Positions 8,920-18,082 are shown, numbered from the stretch's first letter. The stretch: DNA of 64,000 nt from Massilia agri (GCF_024753255.1 NZ_JANUHA010000002.1:248001-312000); one strand, 5' to 3'. Translations and numbers: made by a program. Notes: generated from the sequence alone by a model not told the origin.

Positions 8920-9531
8920 ATGATGGTTCTCTACTCCGGCACCACGTGCCCCTTCTCCCAACGCTGCCGCCTGGTCCTGTTCGAAAAGGGCATGGACTTC
9001 GAGGTGCGCGACGTCGACCTGTTCAACAAGCCGGAAGACATCTCGACCATGAACCCCTACGGCCAGGTGCCGATCCTGGTCGAGCGCGAACTCATCCTGT
9101 ACGAATCGAACATCATCAACGAGTACATCGACGAGCGCTTCCCGCACCCGCAACTGATGCCGGCCGACCCGCTGATGCGCGCCCGTGCCCGCCTGATGCT
9201 GTTCAACTTCGAGAAAGAACTGTTCGTCCACGTGCACACGCTGGAAAGCGAACGCAACAAGACGAACGACAAGAGCCACGACAAGGCCCGTTCGGAAATC
9301 CGCGACCGCCTGACCACCCTGGCGCCGCTGTTCCTGAAGAACAAGTACATGCTGGGCGACGAATTCTCGATGCTGGACGTCGCGATCGCCCCGCTGCTCT
9401 GGCGCCTGGACCACTACGGCATCGAACTGTCGAAGACCGCCGCCCCGCTGATGAAGTACGCCGAGCGCATCTTCTCGCGTCCGGCCTACATCGAAGCGCT
9501 GACCCCGTCGGAAAAGGTGATGCGCCGCTGA
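8920..9531 (+). CDS. sspA: Stringent starvation protein A
   Basis: The 203-aa GST-fold protein has an N-terminal thioredoxin-like half with LYSGTTCPFSQRCRLVLFEKGM and an all-helical C-terminal half. SspA binds RNA polymerase and modulates transcription under starvation rather than acting as a glutathione transferase. Two tandem ATGs (8920, 8923) follow a GAAGGA ribosome-binding site; the upstream one is used here. sspB follows on the same strand, the standard gene pair. Confidence 0.93.
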   Translation: MMVLYSGTTCPFSQRCRLVLFEKGMDFEVRDVDLFNKPEDISTMNPYGQVPILVERELILYESNIINEYIDERFPHPQLMPADPLMRARARLMLFNFEKELFVHVHTLESERNKTNDKSHDKARSEIRDRLTTLAPLFLKNKYMLGDEFSMLDVAIAPLLWRLDHYGIELSKTAAPLMKYAERIFSRPAYIEALTPSEKVMRR

Positions 9532-9671
9532 TGGCGCGTGGCGGACTTCTTGGTCCGCCACCGGCAGCACGATCCGCGCATCTCGATCCGATACACGCCG
9601 GTTTCGGACGCCCTGATGGCGATTCCGTTAAACTGGCGTGGACGACAAGTATTGTTTATTGACCCCAACAA

Positions 9672-10154
9672 ATGTCAGAGATCTCCACCAAGCCCTACCT
9701 GCTGCGCGCCATCTACGAATGGTGCACGGACAGCGGCTACACGCCCTACCTCGCGGTCAAGGTCGACTCGGCCACCACGGTGCCGATGGAATACGTCCGC
9801 AAGGGCGAGATCATCCTGAACATCAGCTACGGCGCCACCTCGGGCCTGAAGATGGACAACGACGCGATCCACTTCCGCGCGCGTTTCAATGGGGTCTCGC
9901 GCGAGCTGTACATTCCTGTGCAGAACGTGCTGGCGATCTATGCGAACGAGAATGGCCAGGGCATGGCTTTCGAGGTGAACGTGACGGCGGCGGAGATGCC
10001 GGCGCCGGCTGCGTCTGCTGAAGAAGCGTCTGCGCCGGCTTTGTCGGCGGTGCCTGCGAAGGTGGATGCGCCGGCAGAGACGACTGGCGCACCGGATGGC
10101 GACGACGAGCCGCCGAAGAAGGGCGGACGCCCAACCTTGACCCGCATCAAATAG
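9672..10154 (+). CDS. sspB: ClpXP protease specificity-enhancing factor SspB
   Basis: The 160-aa adaptor delivers ssrA-tagged proteins to ClpXP. The substrate-binding domain (about residues 1-110) includes KPYLLRAIYEWCTDSGYTPYL and LNISYGATSGLKMDND. An Ala/Pro-rich linker follows, and the C-terminal tail ends in RPTLTRIK, a ClpX-docking type ending (family consensus RPxLxxVK). A tRNA-Thr gene begins 25 bp downstream. Confidence 0.94.
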   Translation: MSEISTKPYLLRAIYEWCTDSGYTPYLAVKVDSATTVPMEYVRKGEIILNISYGATSGLKMDNDAIHFRARFNGVSRELYIPVQNVLAIYANENGQGMAFEVNVTAAEMPAPAASAEEASAPALSAVPAKVDAPAETTGAPDGDDEPPKKGGRPTLTRIK

Positions 10155-10179
10155 CGTATAATCGTTGTTCTAAGATTAA

Positions 10180-10255
10180 GCCGACTTAGCTCATCAGGTA
10201 GAGCAGTTGATTTGTAATCATCAGGTGGCGGGTTCGAGTCCTGCAGTCGGCACCA
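10180..10255 (+). tRNA. tRNA-Thr(TGT)
   Basis: This 76-nt gene has a 7-bp acceptor stem (GCCGACT with AGTCGGC), D arm AGCTCATCAGGTAGAGC, an anticodon loop reading TTTGTAA with TGT anticodon, T arm GGGTTCGAGTCC, discriminator A, and an encoded CCA. A TATAAT lies at 10157-10162 inside the end of sspB. Its 3' end is duplicated in degenerate form at 20656-20683, so it is the integration target of the island. Confidence 0.96.
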
Positions 10256-10271
10256 GTTAAATCAAGCACTT

Positions 10272-10299
10272 AGCCCAGCCTTTATGGTTGGGCTTTTTG
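10272..10299 (+). terminator. Intrinsic terminator downstream of tRNA-Thr
   Basis: AGCCCAGCC pairs with GGTTGGGCT (one G-U) across a 5-nt loop, followed by TTTTTGC. It lies just inside the island's left end and can terminate the tRNA transcript after the insertion. Confidence 0.75.
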
Positions 10300-10472
10300 C
10301 TTTATGCGCCCATGTAACCGCTGTGTAATCCATTTCAGTTGGAAACAGTACAATTTCAAAGTTGATTAGGCCATACTGTAGTGGCCAAGCAGAAAAGCTT
10401 TGGTACATAGGCCTTCTGAACAGGTCCCCTATTAGAGATGCGGCCCATAAATAAAACCAGAACGGAACACTG

Positions 10473-12161
10473 ATGGCGAGTACTGAAGCAAACACTAGCG
10501 ATTTCACCTACGCAGATACACTCTGGAAAGCCGCCGATTCCCTACGTGGCCAGATGGACGCTGCCGAGTACAAACACGTAGTTCTAGGCTTACTATTTCT
10601 CAAATATATTTCCGACAGCTTTGACAGCCGACGCGATGACCTGCGTGAAGAGCTGACGAAAGACGGCATCAAGGGCGAACAACTGGAACGCCTGCTTGAG
10701 TCGCGCGACGAGTACACCGCCGAGCGCGTGTTCTGGGTCCCACCCGAAGCGCGCTGGTCGAATTTGCAGAACCAAGCGACGCGCGCCGATATTGCCACGC
10801 TGCTCGACGACGCGATCCTAGCCGTCGAACGGGATAACGCGAACCTCAAGGGTAAGCTCCCACGCGACTACGCCCGTCGCGGCATAGAGCCGGTGAGATT
10901 GACTGGGCTGGTCGGCCTGATCGCTGACATCGGCTTCAAAGGCAGCCATGGACGCGCACGAGACATGCTGGGCCGTGTCTACGAATATTTCCTCGGCAAG
11001 TTCGCCGCCGCCGAGGGTAAGCTGGGGGGCGAGTTCTACACGCCGCGCAGCGTTGTGCGCGTACTGGTGGAAATGCTCGAACCCTACGAGGGCCGCATCT
11101 ACGACCCTGCCTGCGGCAGCGGTGGCATGTTCGTCCAGTCGGAAAAGTTTGTTGAGGCCCATGGCGGCCGGCGCACCGACGTCTCAATTTTCGGACAGGA
11201 GAGCAACCCAACCACATGGCGTCTAGCGCACATGAACCTGGCCATTCACGGCATCGAGGCCAAGCTGGGCGAGCAGCCCGCCGACACTTTCCTGCGCGAC
11301 CAGCATCCCGACCTCAAGGCCGACTTTGTGCTTGCCAATCCTCCGTTCAACGTGAGTGACTGGTCCGGCCAGCTGCTGCGCGGCGACAAGCGTTGGGACT
11401 ATGGCGACCCGCCTGTTGGCAACGCCAACTACGCTTGGATCCAGCACTTCATTCACCACCTTGCTTATCCCAACGGGAAGGGTGGGGGTACAGCCGGGTT
11501 CGTGATGGCGAACGGGAGTTTATCGAGCAACACCGGTGGAGAGGGAGACATTCGCCGCAAGATCATTGAAGCCGACCTCGTTGACTGCATCGTCGCCCTG
11601 CCTCCGCAGCTCTTCTTCACCACCGGCATTCCAGTGTGTCTCTGGTTCCTTACTCGCGACAAAACCGGGCGCAACATCCGCCGCGGCACGCCGAATCGCC
11701 CCGGCGGCCGTGCAGGTGAAACGCTTTTTATCGACGCAAGAAAACTCGGCACGATGCAGACACGCGTCCTACGCGTCCTGACCGGCATCGAACCCGCTGA
11801 GTGCATCGAAGGCACAAGTGATCCTCTTCCCGCTTCTGACGTGGGACGCATTGTCTACAGCTACCGCCGTTGGCGCGGCGAGCCCGCACCGGAGTGGTGG
11901 AACGAGGTCGAACACGGCCCTTGGGTGTTCGCCCCTATCCCTGGCTTCGCCAAGCCTGCGACGATTGAAGAAATCGCCGAGCACGGCCACGTGCTTACGC
12001 CAGGCCGCTATGTTGGTGCTGAAGAGCAGTTCGATGACGCCGAGCCGTTCACTGAAAAGTACCCGCGGCTGGTGGCAGAGTTGGAAGAATGCTTGGCAAA
12101 CTCGAAAGCTGTCGAAGACCGTGTTCGCTCGATGTTGGAGATGATCAATGTGGCCGGCTGA
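10473..12161 (+). CDS. hsdM: Type I restriction-modification system, methyltransferase subunit
   Basis: The 562-aa N6-adenine methyltransferase has an N-terminal HsdM helical domain (about residues 12-150), the SAM-binding motif DPACGSGGMF at 211-220, and catalytic motif NPPF at 289-292. With HsdS it methylates the recognition site, and with HsdR it forms the restriction complex. The start is the ATG at 10473, with no strong ribosome-binding site. Its end overlaps hsdS by 14 bp, implying translational coupling. It is the first gene inside the island. Confidence 0.95.
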   Translation: MASTEANTSDFTYADTLWKAADSLRGQMDAAEYKHVVLGLLFLKYISDSFDSRRDDLREELTKDGIKGEQLERLLESRDEYTAERVFWVPPEARWSNLQNQATRADIATLLDDAILAVERDNANLKGKLPRDYARRGIEPVRLTGLVGLIADIGFKGSHGRARDMLGRVYEYFLGKFAAAEGKLGGEFYTPRSVVRVLVEMLEPYEGRIYDPACGSGGMFVQSEKFVEAHGGRRTDVSIFGQESNPTTWRLAHMNLAIHGIEAKLGEQPADTFLRDQHPDLKADFVLANPPFNVSDWSGQLLRGDKRWDYGDPPVGNANYAWIQHFIHHLAYPNGKGGGTAGFVMANGSLSSNTGGEGDIRRKIIEADLVDCIVALPPQLFFTTGIPVCLWFLTRDKTGRNIRRGTPNRPGGRAGETLFIDARKLGTMQTRVLRVLTGIEPAECIEGTSDPLPASDVGRIVYSYRRWRGEPAPEWWNEVEHGPWVFAPIPGFAKPATIEEIAEHGHVLTPGRYVGAEEQFDDAEPFTEKYPRLVAELEECLANSKAVEDRVRSMLEMINVAG

Positions 12162-13485
12162 ATGGCTAGTGAGTGGCGTTGACGATGTTCGCAGAGACAC
12201 AAAAGATGGTCTTGCAACTGGACCATTTGGCTCCAGTGTTAGTGCTAAGTTTTTCCAAAACGACGGCGTACCACTTATTCGCGGCAGCAATCTTTCGGAA
12301 GCCGTCGGTGAACGACTCGTCGAAGATGACTACGTATTTGTGTCTGAAGAGAAAGCAGCAGAGTTCCCGCGCGCTGTAACGCGTCCAGGTGACTTGGTAT
12401 TTACTTGCTGGGGCACGATCGGGCAAGTTGGGCTGATCGATGGTCGGGCTCGGTTTGACCGGTATTTGATCTCAAATAAGCAGATGAAGCTGTCGCCCGA
12501 CCCCACGAAGGCAGATAGCCTGTTTCTCTACTACCTATTTAAATCGCCAGACCTGCAGGCTGCTATCAGCAATGTCAGCATCGGCAGTTCCGTTCCCGGA
12601 TTCAATCTCGGTCAGTTACGTGGTTTGCGATTCCCACTTCCACCACTTCCCGAGCAAAAAGCGATCGCCGCAGTCCTAGGCGCCTTGGACGACAAGATCG
12701 AGCAGAACCGGCGGACTAGCCGAGCGCTGGACGAACTCGCGCAGGCGACGTTCAAGGCGTGGTTCGTTGATTTCGCGCCAATCAAAGCCAAGGCTGCCGG
12801 GCAAACGAGCTTCCCGGGCATGCCGTCCACCGTCTTTGCTGCGCTAGCCGACCGCCTGACCGACTCGCCAATCGGCCCAGCGCCGGAGGGATGGTCGGTA
12901 CGAGCTTTATCGCAGGTTTGCCAGATCATTAGCGGCGGAACTCCCAAGCGTTCAGAGGCAGCCTACTGGGGAGGCGATATCCCTTGGTATTCGATTAAGG
13001 ATGCACCGCCGAATGGCGAGCCTTGGGTTTACTTTACTAGTGAGCACATATCGCAGGCAGGTCTGGCCGGAAGTGCGGCAACGCTCGCCCCTATTGGCTG
13101 CACGATCATCTCCGCGCGCGGGACAGTCGGCCGTCTCGGGTTAGTAGCTCGCCCAATGGCGTTTAACCAATCGTGCTACGGACTATTGCCAAGCGATGAA
13201 GTTTCCTATCGTCACCTCTATCTGTTGCTCCGTGAAGTTGTCGACGAACTTAAACAGCGATCTCACGGCTCGGTTTTTGACACTATCACGCGGCAAACTT
13301 TCGATACCGTAAACGTCGTGTTTCCTCCTCCAGAGGTGCTTGCGGAATTTGAGAATGTCACAGCGCCTTGGTTTGACCTCCTCCTCGCGCTATCGAATGA
13401 GTCGGACAAGCTTTCCGAACTTCGAGACTATCTCTTACCTCGCTTAGTTTCAGGAGCGATCCGAGTAAAAGGTCATCATGTCTGA
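12148..13485 (+). CDS. hsdS: Type I restriction-modification system, specificity subunit
   Basis: The 445-aa protein has the two-TRD layout of HsdS: a first target-recognition domain (about residues 5-165), a conserved coiled-coil spacer beginning LPPLPEQKAIAAVLGALDDKI, a second domain (about 245-415) starting PEGWSVRALSQVCQIISGG, and a second, shorter helix at the C-terminus. It sets the bipartite DNA sequence recognised by the complex; the sequence itself cannot be predicted here. It overlaps hsdM by 14 bp and the next ORF by 8 bp. Its base composition is lower in GC than hsdM. Confidence 0.93.
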   Translation: MWPAEWLVSGVDDVRRDTKDGLATGPFGSSVSAKFFQNDGVPLIRGSNLSEAVGERLVEDDYVFVSEEKAAEFPRAVTRPGDLVFTCWGTIGQVGLIDGRARFDRYLISNKQMKLSPDPTKADSLFLYYLFKSPDLQAAISNVSIGSSVPGFNLGQLRGLRFPLPPLPEQKAIAAVLGALDDKIEQNRRTSRALDELAQATFKAWFVDFAPIKAKAAGQTSFPGMPSTVFAALADRLTDSPIGPAPEGWSVRALSQVCQIISGGTPKRSEAAYWGGDIPWYSIKDAPPNGEPWVYFTSEHISQAGLAGSAATLAPIGCTIISARGTVGRLGLVARPMAFNQSCYGLLPSDEVSYRHLYLLLREVVDELKQRSHGSVFDTITRQTFDTVNVVFPPPEVLAEFENVTAPWFDLLLALSNESDKLSELRDYLLPRLVSGAIRVKGHHV

Positions 13486-14170
13486 ACTAACACCCATCGA
13501 ATTTCAGATGCATGGCTGCAGGGCTAGCGTTCTGCCCGTCGCCAATGTGTTTGAGCCACAGATTCAAGCAATTGAGGACTCAGTTCAACGCGTACCTGAC
13601 TTTGCGTTTGACCTTTCAAAAACCCTAGTAGAGTCGGTCTGTCGAACTGTGCTGGCTGATCTCGGCTCGCCGTCAGACCCGAACTGGGATTGCCCCAAGC
13701 TGCTTCGTGAAACGACAAACCGACTCACGCTGCTTCCCCGCGGCCTCCCAAATGCCGGCCCCGCCCGCGAGTCCATAGAACGCACGGTTCGTGGCTTGCT
13801 GCAGACGATCCAAGGACTCTGCGAACTGAGAAACAGCTACGGCATGGCATCGCACGGACGCGACGCTGCTGCCGCTCGGCTGGAGAAGCGGCAGGCGACT
13901 CTGGCGGCGCAAGCGGCAGACACAATTGCCTCTTTCCTCTATCGCACGCATCGAGATGCTTTAGCAGAGGCGCCGGCTGATCGTGTTTATTACGAGGACC
14001 ATCCAGATTTCAATCAGTGGCTGGACGAGGAAATCGACCCTATCATGATTGGGCGCGAAACTTTGTCGCCGAGTAAGGTTCTTTATCACACAGCGATCGC
14101 GGCATACAAGGTCGCTCTTACTGACTTTCTTACTGCGCCCCCTGACGCAGAAGGCGGAGGCGCTGGGTGA
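13478..14170 (+). CDS. Abi_C-like abortive-infection family protein within the hsd operon
   Basis: The 230-aa protein has a helical N-terminal part and a central segment ELRNSYGMASHG (116-127). This matches the conserved RN..G..HG core of Abi_C domains, a HEPN-like family named from phage abortive-infection proteins. It overlaps hsdS by 8 bp and hsdR by 4 bp, so it is made together with the R-M subunits. A back-up toxin or a regulator of restriction are both possible. The R-to-H spacing here is seven residues, slightly longer than the usual four to six. Function is inferred from family resemblance only. Confidence 0.7.
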   Translation: MSELTPIEFQMHGCRASVLPVANVFEPQIQAIEDSVQRVPDFAFDLSKTLVESVCRTVLADLGSPSDPNWDCPKLLRETTNRLTLLPRGLPNAGPARESIERTVRGLLQTIQGLCELRNSYGMASHGRDAAAARLEKRQATLAAQAADTIASFLYRTHRDALAEAPADRVYYEDHPDFNQWLDEEIDPIMIGRETLSPSKVLYHTAIAAYKVALTDFLTAPPDAEGGGAG

Positions 14171-17100
14171 TCAAATCTCCAAACGAGCAGCTGGTGGAGG
14201 ACGTTGCTGGCGTCTATTTCAGTATCGTTGGCCTAAAAGTCAACCGCGGCGCAGAGGTAGATGACGCGAACGACCGTGTCGATCCGTCATGTACGCAGCT
14301 GAGGCGACGAGTGAGTATGGCTATCTCTAGGCTAAACCCTCATATTCCCGCACAAGCTCTCGAAAACGTCGTAGCTTCAATAGGTCGTCCACCCCATCCC
14401 ACGCTGGTTGAGAACAACCGCTGGTTCTACGATCTCCTCACTAACGGCGTGCCGGTGGAGTACAAGGAGGTTGCCACCGGTGAGATGCGCGGTGGCCGGG
14501 CACGACTGGTTGACTTCGACACCCCATCCAACAACGACTTTCTCATTGTGCGACAGCTCACAGTCGCCGGAGTTAACGGCAAGACCATTCGGCCGGACCT
14601 CGTGCTTTATATCAACGGCCTGCCGCTGGTTGTGATCGAGTTGAAGGACCCGGCTAACGCGGCGGCGACGCTGGATGTAGCGATCGACCAGCTCGGGCGT
14701 TACAAAACCATCGCTCCCGACCTGTTCGTGCCGAACCTGCTGCTGATCGCCAGCGACGGGTTGTTGACACGGGTAGGCAGCATCACCAGCAGCCGGCAGC
14801 GCTTTACCCTCTGGCGGCCGGCTCAAGGCGGAGAGCCCACGCTGGAAGCATTGATCCGCGAACTGCTGAATCCCGCAGCGCTACTGGACTACCTCCGTTC
14901 GTGCGTCGTATTCGAGGAAGACGAGCGTGGAAACATCGTTAAGAAGGTGGCCGGGTATCACCAGTTCCGCGCGGTGCGCAAGGCACGGGCGAGCGTAGTT
15001 GGCGCGATCAAGACCCCAGAGCACGTTGGAGATGAAGCGGCGGGCAAAGGCGGCGTGGTCTGGCACACGCAGGGCAGCGGCAAGAGCTTGACGATGCTGA
15101 TGCTGGCCGGCACTCTAGTCCGTACGGCGGAGTTGGCCAACCCAACCGTCGTGATTGTCACCGACCGCAATGACCTCGACGACCAGCTCTTCAACACTTT
15201 TGCGATGGGCCGCGCGCTGCTGCGGCAAGACCCCGTGCAGGCTGACAGCCGCGAGCACCTGCGGCAACTGCTCGACCGGGCCAGCGGCGGCGTGGTGTTC
15301 ACGACGATCTATAAGTTCACTGAGGCGCACGGCACGATAAGTGAGCGGGCGAACGTCGTCGTGATGGCGGACGAAGCGCACCGCAGCCAGTACGGGTTCG
15401 TCGAAGGTGGAGCGCGGTGGATGCGCGAGGCGCTGCCAAACGCGACGTTCGTCGGCTTCACCGGCACACCGTTGACGAAAGGCGACCGCATCACTCGGAA
15501 TGTGTTCGGCGAGGACGCCGATGTGTACGACATCCGGCAGGCAGTGGCCGACGGTGCAACGGTGCCAATCTACTACGAGCCGCGGATTGTAAAGCTCTCG
15601 ATCGATGAGACAGGCGCGCAGCAGGCGGAAGCTAAAATCGCGCAGTACGCGAGGCGCGACGAGAACGGGCAGGAGACGCCGGAGAATGTTCGCATTCCGC
15701 TGGAAGAATTGTATGGCGCGCCCGAGCGGCTAGAGCGCATCGCGAAGTTCGTGGTCGAGCATTGGGAAGAGCGTCGAGCTGCGATGGAAGGCAAGGCGAT
15801 CCTCGTGACCATAAACCGCGACATCGCCGCACGGCTGTACGCCGCGATCTGCAAGCTGCGCCCGTCTTGGCACGACGACGATGACTCGAAGGGTACGGTG
15901 AAGGTCATCATGACCGATGGACCGAACGACCCCGAGCACTTGGTGCGACACGCACGGAGCAAGGCGCAGCGCAAGTCACTGGCGGATCGGTTCAAAAACC
16001 CTGCCGACGACTTCCGATTGGCCATCGTTGTGGACATGTGGCTCACGGGTTTCGACGTGCCTAGCGCGCACACAATGTACCTGGACAAGCCGCTGGCTGG
16101 ACACAACCTGATGCAAGCCATCGCGCGGGTAAACCGTGTGTACGGCGAAAAGCCCGGTGGTTTAATCGTCGACCTGATCGGGTTGGCCGATCCACTGGCC
16201 GACGCGCTAGCGACCTATGCAAACGCAACCGGTCAGACTGACAAGCCAGTCAAAGAACTACAGGACGAGGCAGTGCCGGCAATGCGCTCGGCGTTCGAGC
16301 AACTACGCGCCTTTTTCCATGACTTCGACTATGTAGCAGCGCTTGAGGTGAAACCTACGGACGTGTTGCGTGTGTACCTGGGCGCCATCGACTATGTGCT
16401 GGACGTGAAGCACATGGTGGGCGACGAAACAGGATGGCAACGGTTCGGGGGCATGGTGAAGCGACTGGCCACCGCGTTCGCGTTGGCCGTGCCGCGGGAG
16501 GAAACGCGGGAAATCGCACCGCACCTGGCGTTCTTCCAGCGGGTAGCGGCAATGATTCGGAAGCGGCTCGCCGACGAAGGCGGATCCGCAGACGGTCGAA
16601 GCGGTGGTTTCGCCGACATCGACGCCGCAGTGCGGCAGGTGATCGGGGGGGCGGTAGACGCGGGCGAGGTCATCGACCTATTCGCCGCCGCCGGGCTCGA
16701 CGCTGCCCGGCTGGACATCCTCAGCGACGAGTTTCTCCAACGGGTATCTGCCTTGGAGCAGAAGAATCTGGCGCTGGAGACGCTGCGCAAACTGCTGGCC
16801 GACCAGATTAAGCTCAGTGAGCGGTCCAATCTCGTGCAAGCGCAGAAGTTCCGCGAGGCGCTTGAGAAGGCGATGCTCGGCTACACGAACAAGCAGGTCA
16901 CGACGGCCCAGATAATCGCGCAGCTGCTGGAACTGGCAAAGTGGGTCCGCGACGCGAAGCGGCAAGGTCAAGACCTCGGGCTGAGCGACGAGGAAGGGGC
17001 GTTCTATGACGCTTTGGCAGAGAACGGTTCGGCCAAGGAGATCATGAAGTCCGACCAGCTCCGCTTGATGGCTCGGGAGCTGGCAGAAATGGTCAAGAAA

Positions 17101-17262
17101 ATGCCCCGGCTCGATTGGACCCAGCGGGAAAGCGTGCGGGCAGACCTGCGACGCAAGGTACGGCGGTTGTTGGCGATGTATGGCTACCCACCGGACCTAT
17201 CTGAAGAAGCAACGCAGCTCATTTTGCGCCAAGCCGAGTTGTCGACGGAGAACGCAGAGTAG
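14167..17262 (+). CDS. hsdR: Type I restriction-modification system, endonuclease/translocase subunit
   Basis: The 1031-aa protein begins with a GTG overlapping the previous stop. Its N-terminal PD-(D/E)xK nuclease has Asp144, Glu158 and Lys160 in RPDLVLY and VVIELK. It has Walker A TQGSGKS at 301-307, DEAH box at 402-405, later SF2 helicase motifs (GFTGTPL and a region with DMWLTGFDVPS), and a C-terminal helical assembly domain. It translocates DNA and cuts unmodified targets far from the site. All catalytic motifs look intact, so the system is probably functional. Confidence 0.95.
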   Translation: MIKSPNEQLVEDVAGVYFSIVGLKVNRGAEVDDANDRVDPSCTQLRRRVSMAISRLNPHIPAQALENVVASIGRPPHPTLVENNRWFYDLLTNGVPVEYKEVATGEMRGGRARLVDFDTPSNNDFLIVRQLTVAGVNGKTIRPDLVLYINGLPLVVIELKDPANAAATLDVAIDQLGRYKTIAPDLFVPNLLLIASDGLLTRVGSITSSRQRFTLWRPAQGGEPTLEALIRELLNPAALLDYLRSCVVFEEDERGNIVKKVAGYHQFRAVRKARASVVGAIKTPEHVGDEAAGKGGVVWHTQGSGKSLTMLMLAGTLVRTAELANPTVVIVTDRNDLDDQLFNTFAMGRALLRQDPVQADSREHLRQLLDRASGGVVFTTIYKFTEAHGTISERANVVVMADEAHRSQYGFVEGGARWMREALPNATFVGFTGTPLTKGDRITRNVFGEDADVYDIRQAVADGATVPIYYEPRIVKLSIDETGAQQAEAKIAQYARRDENGQETPENVRIPLEELYGAPERLERIAKFVVEHWEERRAAMEGKAILVTINRDIAARLYAAICKLRPSWHDDDDSKGTVKVIMTDGPNDPEHLVRHARSKAQRKSLADRFKNPADDFRLAIVVDMWLTGFDVPSAHTMYLDKPLAGHNLMQAIARVNRVYGEKPGGLIVDLIGLADPLADALATYANATGQTDKPVKELQDEAVPAMRSAFEQLRAFFHDFDYVAALEVKPTDVLRVYLGAIDYVLDVKHMVGDETGWQRFGGMVKRLATAFALAVPREETREIAPHLAFFQRVAAMIRKRLADEGGSADGRSGGFADIDAAVRQVIGGAVDAGEVIDLFAAAGLDAARLDILSDEFLQRVSALEQKNLALETLRKLLADQIKLSERSNLVQAQKFREALEKAMLGYTNKQVTTAQIIAQLLELAKWVRDAKRQGQDLGLSDEEGAFYDALAENGSAKEIMKSDQLRLMARELAEMVKKMPRLDWTQRESVRADLRRKVRRLLAMYGYPPDLSEEATQLILRQAELSTENAE

Positions 17263-17289
17263 CGGAATGATCTAGCTCGGTGGGAAGAG

Positions 17290-17349
17290 GCCTAACAATA
17301 GGATGCTGCGGACAGCACTTGCGCCGGCGCTGCATCCTGAACGTTAGTG
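17290..17349 (+). other. attC-like integron recombination site
   Basis: This 60-bp element follows hsdR. It has outer core boxes GCCTAAC (17290-17296) and GTTAGTG (17343-17349) that pair over CTAAC/GTTAG. Inside are unpaired spacers AAT and GAAC, then an inner stem AGGATGCTGCG (17300-17310) with CGCTGCATCCT (17328-17338) holding one central mismatch, and a 17-nt loop. This is the R box, spacer, L box, loop order of integron attC sites. The right core departs from the consensus GTTRRRY at its last two bases. No integron integrase is present. Confidence 0.5.
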
Positions 17350-17424
17350 TCCATCATGGGGCTATCACGTTGACAAACTCGGACAGCTCAACTGCTGAAG
17401 AACTTGTACTCATGAGATCGGTTG

Positions 17425-17634
17425 ATGAACGTTCCAGACAGCTTTGAAGAATTTCAACGAATGAGTGCGGGTGGCGGCTGCCATGGCCCAGGACTTTTAC
17501 TGTCAGCCCCTCCCGAACCAGAGCCAGGACTCAGTTTTTTTGGCAGACTTCGCTGGCATATGCGTGAGTATTTCCGACCCAAATCGAAAGAGGAGCGCCT
17601 CACCATCACACTTGCCAAGAAGCGATGGGATTGA
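17425..17634 (+). CDS. Small hypothetical protein, first of a tandem pair
   Basis: The 69-aa ORF starts at an ATG 76 nt after the attC-like site. The product is Gly/Pro-rich in the middle and basic at the C-terminus (a segment ending KRWD), with no signal peptide or membrane segment. I do not recognise it. The next ORF starts directly on its stop (TGAATG), which supports real translation of both. A short ORF right after an attC-like site is what a captured cassette would look like. Confidence 0.4.
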   Translation: MNVPDSFEEFQRMSAGGGCHGPGLLLSAPPEPEPGLSFFGRLRWHMREYFRPKSKEERLTITLAKKRWD

Positions 17635-17811
17635 ATGGAACCCAAGGTCATCAGCGGCGGCACGCACAATTCCTTAGAGAGCAGCTCATCCAGGTTTCAG
17701 ACACAGTACTTCTCGGACGGCTCAGCAATAATTGTGACTGAACGGGGCATCTTTCTGGCTGAGAGTAGGGCTGAGTATGAAATGAACTTGCCCGGCCTAG
17801 AGCCACAGTAG
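17635..17811 (+). CDS. Small hypothetical protein, second of a tandem pair
   Basis: This 58-aa ORF begins at the ATG immediately after the preceding stop and ends with TAG at 17809-17811. The product runs from MEPKVISGGTHNS to NLPGLEPQ, with a Ser-rich early part and a short beta-like segment (AIIVTERGIFLAE). No family is recognised. Support comes only from the zero-gap coupling to the upstream ORF and the reading frame being open to a natural-looking end. Confidence 0.35.
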   Translation: MEPKVISGGTHNSLESSSSRFQTQYFSDGSAIIVTERGIFLAESRAEYEMNLPGLEPQ

Positions 17812-17949
17812 CCTCCGTAGCGGTTCCGCTGGGCCATTCTTCGATGATGCGTGTTGCGCATAGCTGAAGTAAGCACAGGTTTCTGAACTAACCACCATGC
17901 TAACTTAGCGGCACTACCTCTTGGACCACAGAGCGCCCGTGGTTCTATT

Positions 17950-17988
17950 AAAAGGAAAAGCCGGCAACTGCTCCTAGCAGATGCCGGC
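17950..17988 (-). terminator. Minus-strand intrinsic terminator for the recombinase gene
   Basis: GCCGGCA-a-CTGCT pairs with AGCAG-a-TGCCGGC across a 3-nt loop: 12 bp with one mismatch. Read on the minus strand, the stem is followed by TTTTCCTTTT. It lies about 95 nt beyond the stop of the serine recombinase. Between 17812 and 17949 I see no gene or clear signal. Confidence 0.6.
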
Positions 17989-18082
17989 CTTGAACGGATT
18001 GTTATGGAACCGACGCTCTTCTAACGAGGCGCGGGGGTTTCTCATCGACGAACGGCCACATGAAAACCAATTCATATGCCTC

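Noticed and set aside
10262..10507. 81-codon minus-strand frame with a hydrophobic N-terminus at the island's left end
   Set aside because: It starts with GTG inside hsdM, runs through the tRNA terminator, and has no clear ribosome-binding site; the hydrophobic stretch is probably chance.
10473..17262. Phase-variable or shuffling hsdS locus
   Set aside because: Only one hsdS gene exists, and no second specificity gene or inverted repeats flank it; the serine recombinase is not adjacent.
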